Source: Archegozetes longisetosus
Lineage: Eukaryota > Arthropoda > Arachnida > Sarcoptiformes > Trhypochthoniidae
Direction: 5' to 3'
Length of the DNA stretch: 64,000 nt
NCBI GenBank assembly: GCA_018873245.2
Contig: JAEMBT020000008.1
Coordinates: 7,780,238-7,844,237, forward strand
Of the stretch, positions 46,342 to 59,400 are shown piece by piece. How positions within the stretch are numbered: position 1 is the stretch's first letter; each line of letters begins with the position of its first letter. Below the pieces are notes generated by a model that saw nothing but the letters and a program-made list of their open reading frames with translations, was not told where the DNA came from and did no database searches. Made by a program: the position numbers and the translations under genes.

Positions 46342-49300
46342 ATGACTAGAGAAAAATTCATTTCATCAGATATTTTGCCACCAGATATGATTATAAATTC
46401 TGCTCAAAGTCATTTATACAAAATTGGTCTTTCTTTATATCGAGTGGGATCAGAATCGAGACCTAAGATAAACAATCCTTTGTTTATCTTTACAGTGAAT
46501 TCGTTGATTGCATTGAGACATTTAATTTCTCTATCCTGTTCTGAAGACAACAGAATTGCATTTGAGTTACTCTCAGACTTTGCTTACTTTTTAAATGCAC
46601 GACAAATTTTCGGGGTAACTGTTTTGTTGTTCATTTCAAAGAGTACTTTATCACAATTAGTTCATTACTGGTATTACAAGAATAACATAAGACCCTCATA
46701 TCTGAAACTATTTGAAATGATGTCGGGTTTAGTTACACCACAAAGTATTGGTCTGAATAATCTGAGAGATATACGAAAAATTATGACTCGCTTTAAAATC
46801 TTAATGAAGTTATCGCAATTCAATGCTGTTGCTGTTGGATTGTGTGGACTGATTTGTTCGACGGTTCCTGTAATCTATAGCTGTAGTATGAACCGCATTA
46901 TATTTCCTGGTATTTTGTGGTTTATATTATTCACACTTTTTGCCTATTATTCTCTTAGTTTTCTCACAACTCAAACGACTTACTTCTACATTATTTGTTA
47001 TTATCTAACACTAAAACTTCGAAACTTCAATATTCAGATTGAAAACGAAACACATAAACAGTCCAGACTCGATGACAAATCTGTTAAATATATCATGAGA
47101 TCTTTGAATTCAATTTATTTGGAAATTATTCAGTACAATGATAACTATTGGTCTTTATTTCTGTTTTTATTCTTATTTTTATTGAACACTTGTATCAATT
47201 CATTTCTGTATTATTGTATCTTTGGTGAAGCTCAAGTATTAGTGAAGCTGGCACTTTGTTTTGTTGGTTCTGTAAGCTTTTTAATGCTTTTAGTTTTGTT
47301 ATTCATCGCCTCTTCAGTTTATACGGAAGCCAACAGATCTTATAAACTATTGAATAAGCTGTTCATTTCTAACATGATGCATAGAATTGGAACTCCAACC
47401 ATAATTAAGGTATTCGAAAATTGAGTTAACTTTCAATAACCAGAAAGTTTGTCGATATTTATCGTTAACAGTATACTATTAAAACTTAAGCTTTTCTGCT
47501 CAATAGCTGTCGGTATTCATAGAAAGAATTGGTAAGGGAAGAATCGGATTCTATTGTTGGAAAATATTTATTTTCAGTGGTTTTCATGTTTATGAGGTAT
47601 TTAAATAATGTTTATATATATTATCTAAACATCACTTAGAGTCAATATTATTTATAAAAATTATTAATAATTATCTAATATTGGATGAAATCAGTGAATA
47701 TTGCAATTTCATATCTTTAAAAGTATATTAAATGGCAAAGTAATAATTACATATCTAATGAATATAATTGCCTCCCATCTGGTTGGCAAAGGCTCAGTGA
47801 AATGGGAGGTGTCTAGTACCAGCGGCGCTATTCCGTAAATTTATTTCTCTTATAACTTCTTCATACGCAGCTTGATGTTGAACTTTGTTAGCAAACCTTT
47901 TATCTTTATTTGGCTTCTTTATTCTCACTATGCCATCGAAGTCGCAAGTGTTAAGACCAGGACTATACGGAGAGTGTTTAGTTCCCCCCACCGATGCACC
48001 TTGAAATCTTCAATATTTTATGCTTATGTGGTGTTACATTGTCATGGTGGATGATAGGACTATGAATCCACTTTCTTTTTATCTTTGGAAGTGTTCTTTC
48101 AAAAATTTAGTATAAATTTCAAAATTGACGTTATGTTTCAAGTAAAATTCGATGACCAAAACACTTGATTTCCATGAAAAGCCACGATCATCATCACCTT
48201 CCAATATTTTGCATTATTACTCTTTGGTGGGACTGCAATGTATATTAAGACCGCTAGCATCGTTTTAAAATTATAAAATTTCGTCATATCAAAACATGGT
48301 GGTTGCACAGGTTGCCATTGGCGAGAACTTCTAGGGTCACTCAGATCATAACTTTTAACGCATGTTTCATCAATGACAATAATCCTTGACAGAACATCAT
48401 TATCAGTATTATATCTTTGAAGATGTTCATCACAAATATTGGTTCTCATTTGTTTTCGAACGGGTGTTAAATCATGTGGTACCCACCGACAGGCAATCTT
48501 TTGGGCCCCTTTCTCTTTTACAAGTCTTCTGGTACTGGCAGCACTGGTACCTAAATTTTGTGACACTTCAGAAGTACTTCAGCCTCTGTCTTCTAGTAAT
48601 TGATCTTATAATTTTTCGGGTGAATCCGGGCTAATAGGTCTAAGGGGTTCCCAACCCCTACCTCCAAATGTAATGCATCATAGGATTCAGTTCGTCGAGC
48701 TAAATATTTTATCGCGAAGCGACTTAACCTATTATACCTTAGTTCGAATCAGGTTTGGTTTGGGTTACGACTCGATAAATCCAAGTTTATCCATTACGAG
48801 ACACTAAACTAAACAAAAATGGATATCTCGAGAACTACTTTTGATAATTGATCAGGTGAGATATCAAAATGCTCAGTTCGATATCCTGAGTCCAATGATA
48901 TATCACTTGGCGGGGTCAGCCACTCTCGCCGGCAGTTGGCCAGAAGTGGTCAGGTTCAGGTCAGAAGTGATCAAATGTGATTTCAGAATGTTTAGCTAGA
49001 CGAACTAAATCCGATGATATATCATACTTGGGAATAGGAGGTTGGGAACCTACTTGGACCCATTAGCCAGCATTGACCTAACTTTTCTTTGTGTACATCG
49101 TCTGTCGCTGCTTGCTCTTTCCCTTCATATTGGTCATCTTCACCACTCGTTTTCCTTCAGAAAATTTCAGGTACAATTGATATACTCTTCTTAGATTATA
49201 TGCTTCTCTTCTGGCGATTTTATGCAAATCAGAATAACTATAGACGCAGGATAGCCAAGTAATACACTACACTTAATAAAAGCTTGCTGCTCTTGTTTTG

Positions 49301-49699
49301 TAATACTTGCTCGAAGTTCGTCAACTTTTCGCCCCCCACAAAGCTGAGACAAAAAACGTTAAAAATAAGACTTCACGGCCCACTCTGTTTTACACTAATA
49401 CGTAATAATATAATATTAGCATGTTTACATCTCTAACAGTCCTTGAGATATGAGATTGCAATTTTCACTGATTTCATCCAATTCTTGTGATTTGAATTGC
49501 GCCTAAATTCTCATACATTGAATATTAAATATTAGATAAGTTAGGAGTAAAAATAGTGTCCATTTTACACTGCATTGTACTGTTTGTATTGTATACTTTT
49601 TCATTATGGCTTAAATTTATTCTATTCTTATAGTTATTAGGAATGATCTCTGCATATTTCTTAAAGTATGCACAATTTGCCGCAAAACTTCAAAATTAA
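46342..49699 (+). CDS. Gustatory-receptor-like multi-pass membrane protein 2 (three exons)
   Basis: Exon 1 (46342-47409, 356 codons) encodes about six hydrophobic segments with SHLYKIGLSLY, SGLVTPQSIGL, TYFYIICYYLT, YNDNYWSLFLF and ASSVYTEANRSYKLLN, the same blocks as gene 1. Phase-0 exon 2 (47507-47596) encodes FIERIGKGRIGFYCWKIF. Candidate phase-0 exon 3 (49634-49699) ends LLGMISAYFLKYAQFAAK; its AYFLKYAQF resembles the TYhhhhhQF motif in the last helix of arthropod gustatory receptors. The product is about 407 residues. If exon 3 is wrong, reading through exon 2 stops at 47608 (VFK). Intron 2 (~2 kb) contains an antisense mariner. The ligand is unknown. Exon 1 is certain as coding; exon 3 is inference. 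Confidence 0.75.
47755..49350 (-). mobile_element. Decayed mariner in the last intron of receptor gene 2, antisense
   Basis: The minus-strand relics in order are an N-terminal KQEQQAFIKCSVLLGYPAS (about 49300), SEGKRVVKM and DDVHKEK, then an interruption. They resume with STSEVSQNLGTSAASTRRLV, CRWVPHDLTPVRKQMR, VIDETCVKSYD (first Asp), HDN-TPHK (second Asp, about 48040), HSPYSPGLNTCDFDG and a final GGNYIH stop at 47755. It is the same family as the element at 15481. It has several stops and shifts. Terminal repeats were not recognised. Confidence 0.8.
48635..49068. mobile_element. TIR-like element inserted into the mariner, related to 5.2-5.9 kb
   Basis: The left end GGGCTAATAGGTCTAAGGGG and right end, in complement, GGCTAATGGGTCCAAGTAGG are inverted copies, each followed by GGTTCCCAACC. 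Similar 16-19-base direct repeats flank it (ATTGATCTTATAATTTTTC at 48600 and ATTGACCTAACTTTTC at 49073), which also join the two mariner halves. Internal blocks match 5830-5910 in reverse. The class is unknown. Confidence 0.6.
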
Positions 49700-52600
49700 A
49701 TATCAATCAATTTGTCTAAATTATTTATCTTCATTGGAGTATTGTAAGTTGTCTTTAATATTATTTCTTTCATGTTTAACTACTGACCAAAACTTGAGGG
49801 CTTTACTCATGATCCTAGGAATAAAAAATTTCAGGGATCAATAAATCGATCAACTGTCAAGTGTTAAATCAAGACTATGATCACAAAATCTTTTTGCCAA
49901 TTTTTCATTTGTACGAGATTCAAGATTGGTAAGTAAGTAATTCTATTTTAAAAGTCTTCGAGTAATTCGAATCTTTTTAGCTGAGTCAAATAGGTGTTCA
50001 AAATTTTGATTGTTTTGGCGTGATTGACGATTATCGATAGAGTAAAAGCCTTTACACTAGGTTGATAATCATATCTTTTGTATTATTGACTAAAAATATT
50101 CAATTAATTTGATCACAGAAACACTTTATCAAATATTTTTGCAAAATTTAATGTTAGATATATCTGGTATAAACTGATTCCTAGTCCTCAAACAATAGAA
50201 TTTTTCTAATGATTTCGACACTAATAATAAAGATAGTATTGATTATGGGATCACTTATCACAAACACTGTTCAGTAATTTAAAGTTTTACTTGTCTAAAG
50301 TCACATAAAATAATAAGTTGAATGTTGTTATAATTAAACAGTAAACCATCTATTAATCAAAAATTATGTAATATTATAAACCACTAAATTAAAGTTGAAA
50401 GTTTGTTCTATTGCACAAAAATTTTCATAAGCTAATCAAAAGGGATTTGTGTTTTTGCTTTAGTGCATTTAAACATTGTAGATTTTTCCAATTAAGTAAA
50501 CGCACCGTTTGAACGGTTAAAACGTAGTTTACAGTATACACTTTACGATAGTATATTTCATATTAATACAGTCCGTTTATAGTTTCTTCAGATAAAGCAG
50601 TTAAAGCTTTAATGCTTTTGTAATTACAATCAGAAGTCAAATTCTTTATTCACTGACTGAAACTTTTATTGATCTATAGTAATCTAACAAAAAGTGGTGC
50701 TTAAAAATGGAAAAATAAATTCAACAATTTTAAATAATTCAATTCTAACCCTATCTCAAGATTTAGTTAACAAATGAGTTTTCAAAATAAATATTCTTTC
50801 TTTTGTTGTGAACACAATTAATATCTGTGGTGATAAGCCAAAAGTTCTAATATTTTTTAATAGTACTTCTAATTATGAATGATTTGAATGACGAACTTCT
50901 AATTAGCTGTCTATGCTATGATAAATTTAAGTTATCAAGTTCATTGCTTAGAAATTGAGTGGTGTCGAAATTTTAGCTGCTGTTACTCGTACCATCAACA
51001 GAGTTGCTGTGGAGTTCATTGCTTCTGAAATTATGTGATATCGAAATTCTAGATATTATTCATACAATTGACACAGTGAAAATCTTAATACTTTTGACTA
51101 TACGATCAATTATTTTTTTCCTTTCTAAGTAAAAATGAGATAATGTAAGTATGATCTCATAGTAGAATTAAATATAATATAACTAGTTGAGAGTAAAAAA
51201 GTTTTGTTTGCTTTGGCCTTCAAACCGTGTCTCAGAACTGGAACTCATAAGTGAGCTTTATTAATGTGGAACATATTTTATTACAAATTTTGATGATGGC
51301 TTATTCATCTATAATTTTAAAATATATCTCTTAACAAATAATTTATCTTATATAATTATCTCTCGAACATGTAGTACCCCAATTATCTAGTTTCGAAACT
51401 GCAGCTATGTTGTGATTTTTGACCAATTTTTAAGATACTTATTCAAATCATGTTCAATCTAATGTTAAAGTTACTGCGCTTTATACTACAATAGTCAGAT
51501 TACTATATATCTCTAATTGAATTTATAGCTCGACTTTAGACTTAGTTTGAGATAATTTGTTTACATGATAAATTTTAATAATCACTTTAGACTGAAGTAT
51601 TTAGCTTTAAGGTAGAGTATCAAACTTTCAGATAATCTTCAGCTTCCTACACAGCTATAAATCTGTACATTAATACATCTTAATAAATCTTGCACTGCAG
51701 CCTTTGAAAGCTAAGGTTTAAAAAATTCTTACTTATGAAAAACTGAAAAATAATGCGTATTTCATGATGAAGGAAGAAATTTTTCAATAGAAACATTATA
51801 CGCTTGACCTTTTGTCTGGCAGTATTGTACTTCACATGAATACGTTTTCTGAAGAAGAGCCTTAGGTTTAAGATTAAGAGTATAAAAAGCATTAAACACT
51901 ACATTTAAATTGAAAGGAAATCCCAATTACTAAAGTTTAGAACTAATCCTAATTTTATATCCCTATCAAACTTTTGGCTTATCTACAGTGCAGGTTGATA
52001 TGAATGAGAGTTAGCACTAATAGTTATTCGTAAAGTAGCCAAACCACTCATATGTTGTTATTGTAGTTAAAATCTAAATACTCTTTTGTGACAAAACTTA
52101 TGGACCACTTATCTCTATATTATTTGCCGTTATTAAGAGTTGAATAATTAAATGAAATCAAAACTTATATGTGTATATGTCTTAATGTATACTTTTTAGT
52201 GTTTTATTCTTAAACCTAAGGCTCTTTTTCAAAAAAAGTATTCATTTGTATGTACTGAATTCAATTTAAGTGAGTATTATTTCATTACTTATTGAGTTTT
52301 TATTTTACTCCCTTTTATCTTTATATTTTTACTCTAAGATATCAATTATAAATATTGCCATTTTCACTTAATTTGCTAATTATATTATACAAAGTTGATT
52401 GTAATTTTTAAAAGTGAAAAATCTTTTATAACATTCAAGGGCTCATGAATATACTGTATGAAATAATTTCTTGAAAATTTATTCCTTGATCCCTTTGGCT
52501 TTTAACTTAAGTGTTAGCAACCCAATGAGAATTATACGTAACTGTGTAATTAATCTATTTACTTGTTATTACTTCATATCTTTTAAGTTGTAAGTTATTG

Positions 52601-52898
52601 CTTGCAAGTTAGCTAATTAAAACTTTCATTGAAGAGAAACCACAAGAATTAGAGTCAAAAAATAAATAATAAATGAATTTATTTATATACCTATGAAGCT
52701 AATAAGTTCATTTTCAATACTGTTTTTAAAAGCTGAAAAGAAGATAATACATCTTTACATATTTTTCGATTGACAAAAACTTGTGTAAATAAACAAAGTT
52801 GACTACTTAAGACATTTTCCTTTAAACTTCAAATTTTCGAGTCCGATACTGAGGATTGTTTGTCTGCTCCAACTTATGTAAAATTAAGTGAACTTAAT
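49700..52898. other. Long intergenic stretch
   Basis: No supported gene; short open frames look like composition artefacts. A ~75-base tandem pair containing GTTCATTGCTT and TCGAAATT-TAG lies at 50940-51055. An inverted pair is listed at 51835. Confidence 0.45.
51835..52250. repeat. Inverted pair, possible MITE
   Basis: AGAGCCTTAGGTTTAAGA (about 51855) pairs with CTTAAACCTAAGGCTCT (about 52210), with weaker pairing for about 25 bases on each side. Confidence 0.5.
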
Positions 52899-53035
52899 GA
52901 GCCGTATTCTGAGTTCTGTCTTAAGCTCGACCTCAACTTAAGTTAGACTTGAAGATACAAATTTCAATAGCACCAAGCTAACTTGAGTCGAGATCGAGCT
53001 TAAAAAAGAACTCAGAATACGGCTCAATGAGTCTG
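52899..53035. mobile_element. Short foldback MITE, 137 bp
   Basis: GAGCCGTATTCTGAGTTC (52899) mirrors GAACTCAGAATACGGCTC (ending 53035). The pairing extends through CTTAAGCTCGA and TCGAGCTTAA to about 50 bases per arm. AATGA-like sequence lies on both sides; the exact target duplication is unclear. Confidence 0.75.
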
Positions 53036-55457
53036 ATTGTGAACCAGCTTTCGTTTCTCATCAGTCCGCCAACTAAATGAGTATGAGTATAAATTTTCTT
53101 GAAATAAATAACGTGTCAACAAATTTGTATCAATGTTTTATATTTAGTAAACTTCAAGAGCAAAGAATTTATGTGAATCTAATTTAAAAACTGTGTACTG
53201 ATATGAAGTGTGAACTGGTTGACAAATATATAATTCCGCCAAAATATAAGAATTTGATAATCCTTACGGCAAAAAAATCTGGAAACCCATGGCATATTTT
53301 CAGAATTTATTTTTCCGACCTAACCAGATTCCACATTTATGGAGAATAATAAAGGATATTATTGAGAAAGAAGAACCAAGAAAATTTCAACTGTGAGTCG
53401 CGAAAATAAACCAAATATGAGACAATTTATAATTAGATGTATAGGAGTCATTTAACAAAAGTATGAGGGACGCATTAAAAAGCGTATATCTGCAGAGGGA
53501 GATCGAATTAAATTGTCATTTCTTTTTAGTTTTAATAATTGGAATCAAATGCATTCTTGTGATAAATTTGAGGTCGAAATATTGTAATTTTCATTAAAAA
53601 TTTGACATTAAATTTTTCTGGATTTTTTCGTCGCGAAGTATATTCACATCTGTTTCAGGTTCATATATGATTGTAGACATTAGAAGTGGAAGCTTGAATT
53701 ATGGGGTAAAAAGAGAATCGTTTGACTACATCTTTCAAAGACCTTTTGTCATTAGAAAAATTGCAACTTATAATTAAAAGAGAAGATTACGAATTATTAG
53801 AGTGAAGGCGTTACTTGGATAGAGACTAACTTTTAGGCGAAGATGTAGATCTAATGAGAATGTAAGTTTATTAAAATGAAAAAAGTGATGAATACTAAGA
53901 AATAATGTGAAAATTTTTGTCATACTTAACAAGTTTGTCAATTATTATCATTCTTCTTGAATGTATTCTTGTATTTACCTTAGACTAAATAATCTATATC
54001 CTTTAATCTTATGGAGTAGTTTACTTCAAAAATATTTCCTTGAAAACTTTCAAAGAACGCATTAAGTGACTTATTAGAAATCACTATAAGCCCACCGATC
54101 ATAGGCTAAACTAAAAATATTACTAATAACTTATTAATAAACTTTTCCTTTTAAAGTAGTTAGATGGTTAATAAAACGCAAGTATAATTCTTTTTTTCGA
54201 AGTGAACTTTATCATAATACTGATATACTCAATAAATAAACTAATTTTTTCACAAAAACTAGCTTAAAATTCTAATTTTGTTATAGTGAAAAATTCATAA
54301 CATTGCAGTATTACTCAAACCATAATTTAGAAGTACTCGTTCAAAATTTAATTGATTCTTAGTAATGCCAAATTTGATTCTGATTGTGAATGGAATATAT
54401 ATCTTGTCAATGTAATTAGATGAATAAGCTATAATAAAAAAACTCTAGACACATGTATTTTGCATTAATAAGCCTATTTATAAGTTCCAGTTTTGAGAAG
54501 TGAGTTGAAGACATAAGATCCCAACTATGTTTATTAAGATTTGAATTTTGTCTACATGCTCATCCTCTATTAGCCATGACCTATTTTCAGGCGTAGGGTA
54601 GCCCTTTATCCCAAAGTAAATGTTACACTTTTAGGAGTAAAGTTATGATGAAAGGTAATTACAATACATTGAACCTGAAACAATTTCCAAAAGTGAAAAA
54701 GGAAATATTATTTACTTAATGATTCAAAAAGAATTTTTTTCGAAACAGAAAAAATTGGTATAATACTTGATAATTTGTTATTAAGTTCTTATAAACATTA
54801 AAGCAATGCATGAATCTGTCAGCAAACATCCGAATTGAAAAAACATTTCAGAACATATTTCAGTGTATATATTAGAATGAAACATAATTTTATTTTATGG
54901 GTTACCGCCTCTCTAGGTTTTTCTTAATTTTTTCTGACTAAAAATCAATTCTTAATATTGAATGTGAATCTCAAGTAATCTTAGTTTTGTTTACTTTAGA
55001 GCAACTCCGATGCTTTTGAACTTGAAACTGAGAAACAAATTATAATCTCTAAAGATTTCAGAGAAGTATATTTTAAGTGTAGAATAGTTAAAATAGTATT
55101 AATATATAACAACTTATTAATGCAAATTCTATCCATATAAATACAACAGATAACAGATATCGAAGTCGAATTCTTACTACCATTATAAGATCTTCCTTTT
55201 GCATTGTATTTTATCAAGACAATTTTCCTATATAAAGGAGACAGCCTTACTTAAGTTTGCACCTACTAAATAAACAACGTTTCATATTAAAAATTGATGA
55301 AATTTCCTGCCTGTACGCATTCATAATGCTTTCGACATTTTTAATTAAAATAACACTTTTAAAATTGAATGTTCTTTTCACGTAATAGATAAAATAAATA
55401 TTATGTTTCATATTATAGAGAATTAATGATATTCTATGTCGTTCAACATTTTATATC
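53036..55457. other. Long intergenic stretch
   Basis: No gene, RNA or clear repeat seen. The minus-strand frame 54996-55217 is unsupported. Confidence 0.45.
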
Positions 55458-55465
55458 ATAATAAT

Positions 55466-56223
55466 CAATGATGAGCAGTGCTCGAGCATTCGGTGCTCGG
55501 TGGCGAGCACGAGCACTGAGCACTTCAATTTTGCCGAGCATGAGCGCGTGCTCGAGCACCTTACCCTCGAGCACCGAGCACTTGGTCCTAACATCAAAAC
55601 TAATAATAACGATGTCAACTGAATGTAAAAATAAATAATTTTATTGAATAAAACTATGAGAACTGCTATTCTAACAAATTGATATAGTAATACATGTATT
55701 ATAAAGTATGAGAAAGTTTTAAAGATTTTAATCAGATTTTTCTGTCATTTGCTTATAAACCTCTACCCCCGGAGATTTACAATCAGTATTAAAGGGTTCA
55801 ATACTTACTGTGGCGTCTGACGACCTTTTGAGCCTGAAACTAAAGTTAGAATTTAATATAAATATCAAATCTAAACAAATTTTGATTTAATTTTAAAGTT
55901 AACGTTCAATATTTATTTTCGTCCTTTTATAAATAGTTCGCTTATTTTATTTCAAAAGGACATCAGTTTTTATCGTTAAGCATATACTTGAACGGTATTT
56001 GATCTTACTTTTGACGTTTTGAATGTATTTTGCATCACATATGTTTAGGATTAAAGCTTTCAATAGACATAAAATTTGGACATAGTGCTCAGTTGGTGCT
56101 CGGTGCTCGAGCACCTTCAAAATACGAGCACCGAGCACTTCGATTTTGCCGAGCACGAGCGCGAGCACTGAGCACCAAATTTTGTCTGAGCACGAGCACG
56201 AGCACCGAGCACGCTCATCATTG
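55466..56223. mobile_element. hAT-type MITE, 758 bp, GAGCAC-rich ends, 8-bp target duplication
   Basis: The ends CAATGATGAGCAGTGCTCG and, in complement, CAATGATGAGCGTGCTCG are flanked by ATAATAAT on both sides (55458-55465 and 56224-56231). About 110-140 bases inside each end are packed with GAGCAC and GTGCTCG in both orientations. The middle is AT-rich and non-coding. The open frames over the ends are artefacts of this repeat. Confidence 0.85.
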
Positions 56224-56403
56224 ATAATAATGTTATGTTTTGCCTTTTAACGTTCAATATAAACATAGACCTGATGAATGCAATTAAAGCTATTTGAACA
56301 ATAATAAATTCCACTTCCGAACTTTTCATATATAAATTGCAAGTGAATCTGAAGTAAATTTTCGATTGTGTTCATGTGAAAATTACCACGAGCTTATTAA
56401 AAG

Positions 56404-59400
56404 ATGTCAGCTCTACTAGACCTGAAGGGAAAACTTTTGATTGTAGCTACAAATGTGGTGAATACTCAATGAGGGTTTAAAAGAGATTACTTGAAAATTT
56501 CTTTGAAACCTGAAGAACCTTAGAATATTAATTAATAATGAACATATGAATTTGAAACTCATTATTCAATAGATCTCCAGCTATTAAGTCAAGTGCAGTC
56601 ATTGGTCCAATCTCAGAAAATCTAGCTTAATACTTTAAAAAAGTATTAAACAGATTTTGTCAAGTTGAAATGCTATTTAAAATATATTCCATAGTAAACG
56701 TCAAAATTTCTCAGATCTGCTATTGTTGAGAATGGTTTAGGTTTATTTTTTGTATTTTTGTTTCAGATTATAGAATTGCAAAAGTTGTTCTTACTTATTA
56801 ATAAAAAATATTAATACTTAAATTTTATATTTGATATCATAATCAAATACGAGCTTAAATAAAGCTTTTATTAAGGTTTTATTTTTTAAAGAAGGTTTAT
56901 TTTTTTCTCATCCAGGAGGACCTTCCTTACGTGTCATTGGATTGTAACAAGAGTAATCATAAATGGTTCATAAGTGAAGGCATAGAAGAAAAACTAATTG
57001 AAACATTGAGCAAACACTTCAATTTCACTTTTGAATTAATAAATTGTAATAATAACTGGGGAGTATTATTGATCAATAATACTTGGACTGGGATTATTGG
57101 TAAATTAGTCTCTAAGGTAAAAAGCATTTAATTATCAAAAATTTAGGGATTCATCGAATCAAATATTAAACTATGTTCGCCAAGAGTAAACTTCAGGAGA
57201 GATATTGATGAGTATGAATAAAAACTTTTTCATTAACTTCAGAGAAACTGACGTTCAGAGGCAACTTTACGGGTAAGTCAACTCTGGTTACTCGCCGCGA
57301 ACATAAGTTAGTATAAATTAGAGGATGGTATCGTTTCTCAAGTCTCAATCGAAAAGTGCCTGGAGACTCGTTCAAGTCTCCAAATATATTTTATTGATTT
57401 AATCTTCATAGTTAATTTTTAATTTTCAAATATATTAGTGTTTTAATGCTCATTAATTAAAATGATTGAATAGTTCGGTTAGAAAATAAATATTTGATTA
57501 ATAGTTCAAAATTTAAAGGCTCATAAATGCATAAAGTGTGTTTTATCATAGATTGAATCATGAAGTGGCAAAATTTTAGTTGAATTAGATTTATTGTATA
57601 AATTTGAAATTATTTTTCGACTACTTCAATATCTGATATATTTTATTGAATTTAAATGCAAAATATAAGTAAATTAATAAGCAATCTGATCGTTTCCCAT
57701 TATATTATATGAAGCTCGAGAGTCTTTAATCGAGGCTCGAGGCAAAAACTTTTCGAGGCTTGAGCTCATTTCTCAAAGATGATTTACTTTAATATAAAGC
57801 AGCTTGCTTATATTTTAAAGATTTCATTACATAAAACACATATTACTTATTATTATTTTAAATCGTGTGAAATAACTCTTTGGAATTTTGAAAATAGGCA
57901 GATATTGGTTTCAGTGGTTTGTCTGTCACTGGTGAACGATCAAAAGTTGTTTCCTTTTTAAGCCCACATCTGATAACTACCCTCACGTTTATAACTTCTC
58001 CGCCAAAAACCAAATCGAATTTAACTTTATTAATAGATCCTTTCGATAGTTCCGTTTGGATTTGTGTTTTGATTGCATTCGCTTTAATGCTAGTCATCGA
58101 AAGGCTTTCAACTCGATATTGCAAACTCTCTGTGAGTTCGTTGAGAATACTATTATGCTCTTGGCTCTTAGCATGTCTCGTATTAACATCCAGTTATAGC
58201 GGGTGTCTTTACTCAATGATGGCAGTTCCGTTGAGAACGAAAACAATTAACACGATTTCAGAGTTGGCTTCCGCTCAAAAAAATGGTGAAATACAAGTTC
58301 TTGCATTTGTAAATACATCTGATTTTGACTCTTTTAAGGTTTTTTAACGAGTTTCTAACATTTATTTAATTGAGTATCGAGTTTAAAATTTTCAGCATAG
58401 ATAAACCTATAAATGTTGAACATATGGCGGTATCTGAAATTGCATACAAGCTAGAGGTGTGTTTAACATAGAAAAGGTTTTATAACTTAAAAAAATAAGA
58501 ATTAATTAGGACTGACTGAGTGCATAAAGATCTCATCTTTTCTGTTATATACCACTTTTAGCTTGCTATTCGAATCTTTCAATTGTTAAGTTATATTTTT
58601 GAGTTTGATTCAATTTTTAATAACATATAACTCTCTTCTAAATTAAAATTTTTCTGCGTCCCAATTATTGACACGCGTATTGCGAGTCTATAGCTTGAAG
58701 TATGATTAGGCTTACCACCTATTCTTATTTTGAATCTTGTACAAAACATTTCACATGGGATACCCTTATACATTTTTTTAGAATTTATTATTCTTTAGTT
58801 GATGTCTATCAGTAACCAATTACATCATGAAATCGGTCAATATTTACTACTATTAAATCTACTAAACACGAATATCTTTGCTTATTTTAAAAACTCCAAG
58901 GCAACATTAAATAAAGTGCAAACTCTAATCAGTAGTTTTTATGTTATAAACAAATATTAACAAAAAATTATTCAAAAGTTTGTTCTTTATAATTGAGGCA
59001 CTATCGGAACAAACGATCTAAACAAAACAAATAATTATTATTTCAATTTTGCCACCCAAATTAAATATCAAGTGTTTTGTTTTAATTTCATTTCTATTTA
59101 TGGAACCTGCATAATTACCGTTTTTTCAGTTCCTGTATGTAAACCTGTACGCTAAGCGCAATCCTGTACAATACAGGAAGATCCTGTAAGTCTAAGTACG
59201 ATTCAAAATGAAAGTGCCTTATTTTTTCAATTTTCTAATCCCAGAATCACATTTTCCAAAAGAACAAAAGTATTGATTAGTAGGCAAATTTTCATTGATT
59301 TTAATCTATTAGAACTCAAATTTGGAAGATTATCGAGAAATCGGAAAATCAATAAAATCGGTACGGAACGCGACAGAAGGAATAAAGTTGGTTAAGGATG

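Noticed and set aside
48691..48760. tRNA-like GTTCGAATC word
   Set aside because: No acceptor stem or cloverleaf could be drawn around it; it lies in a dispersed repeat.
55947..56329. Open frames rich in Ala, Arg and Ser over the GAGCAC region
   Set aside because: They are translations of the MITE's short repeats, and appear on both strands.
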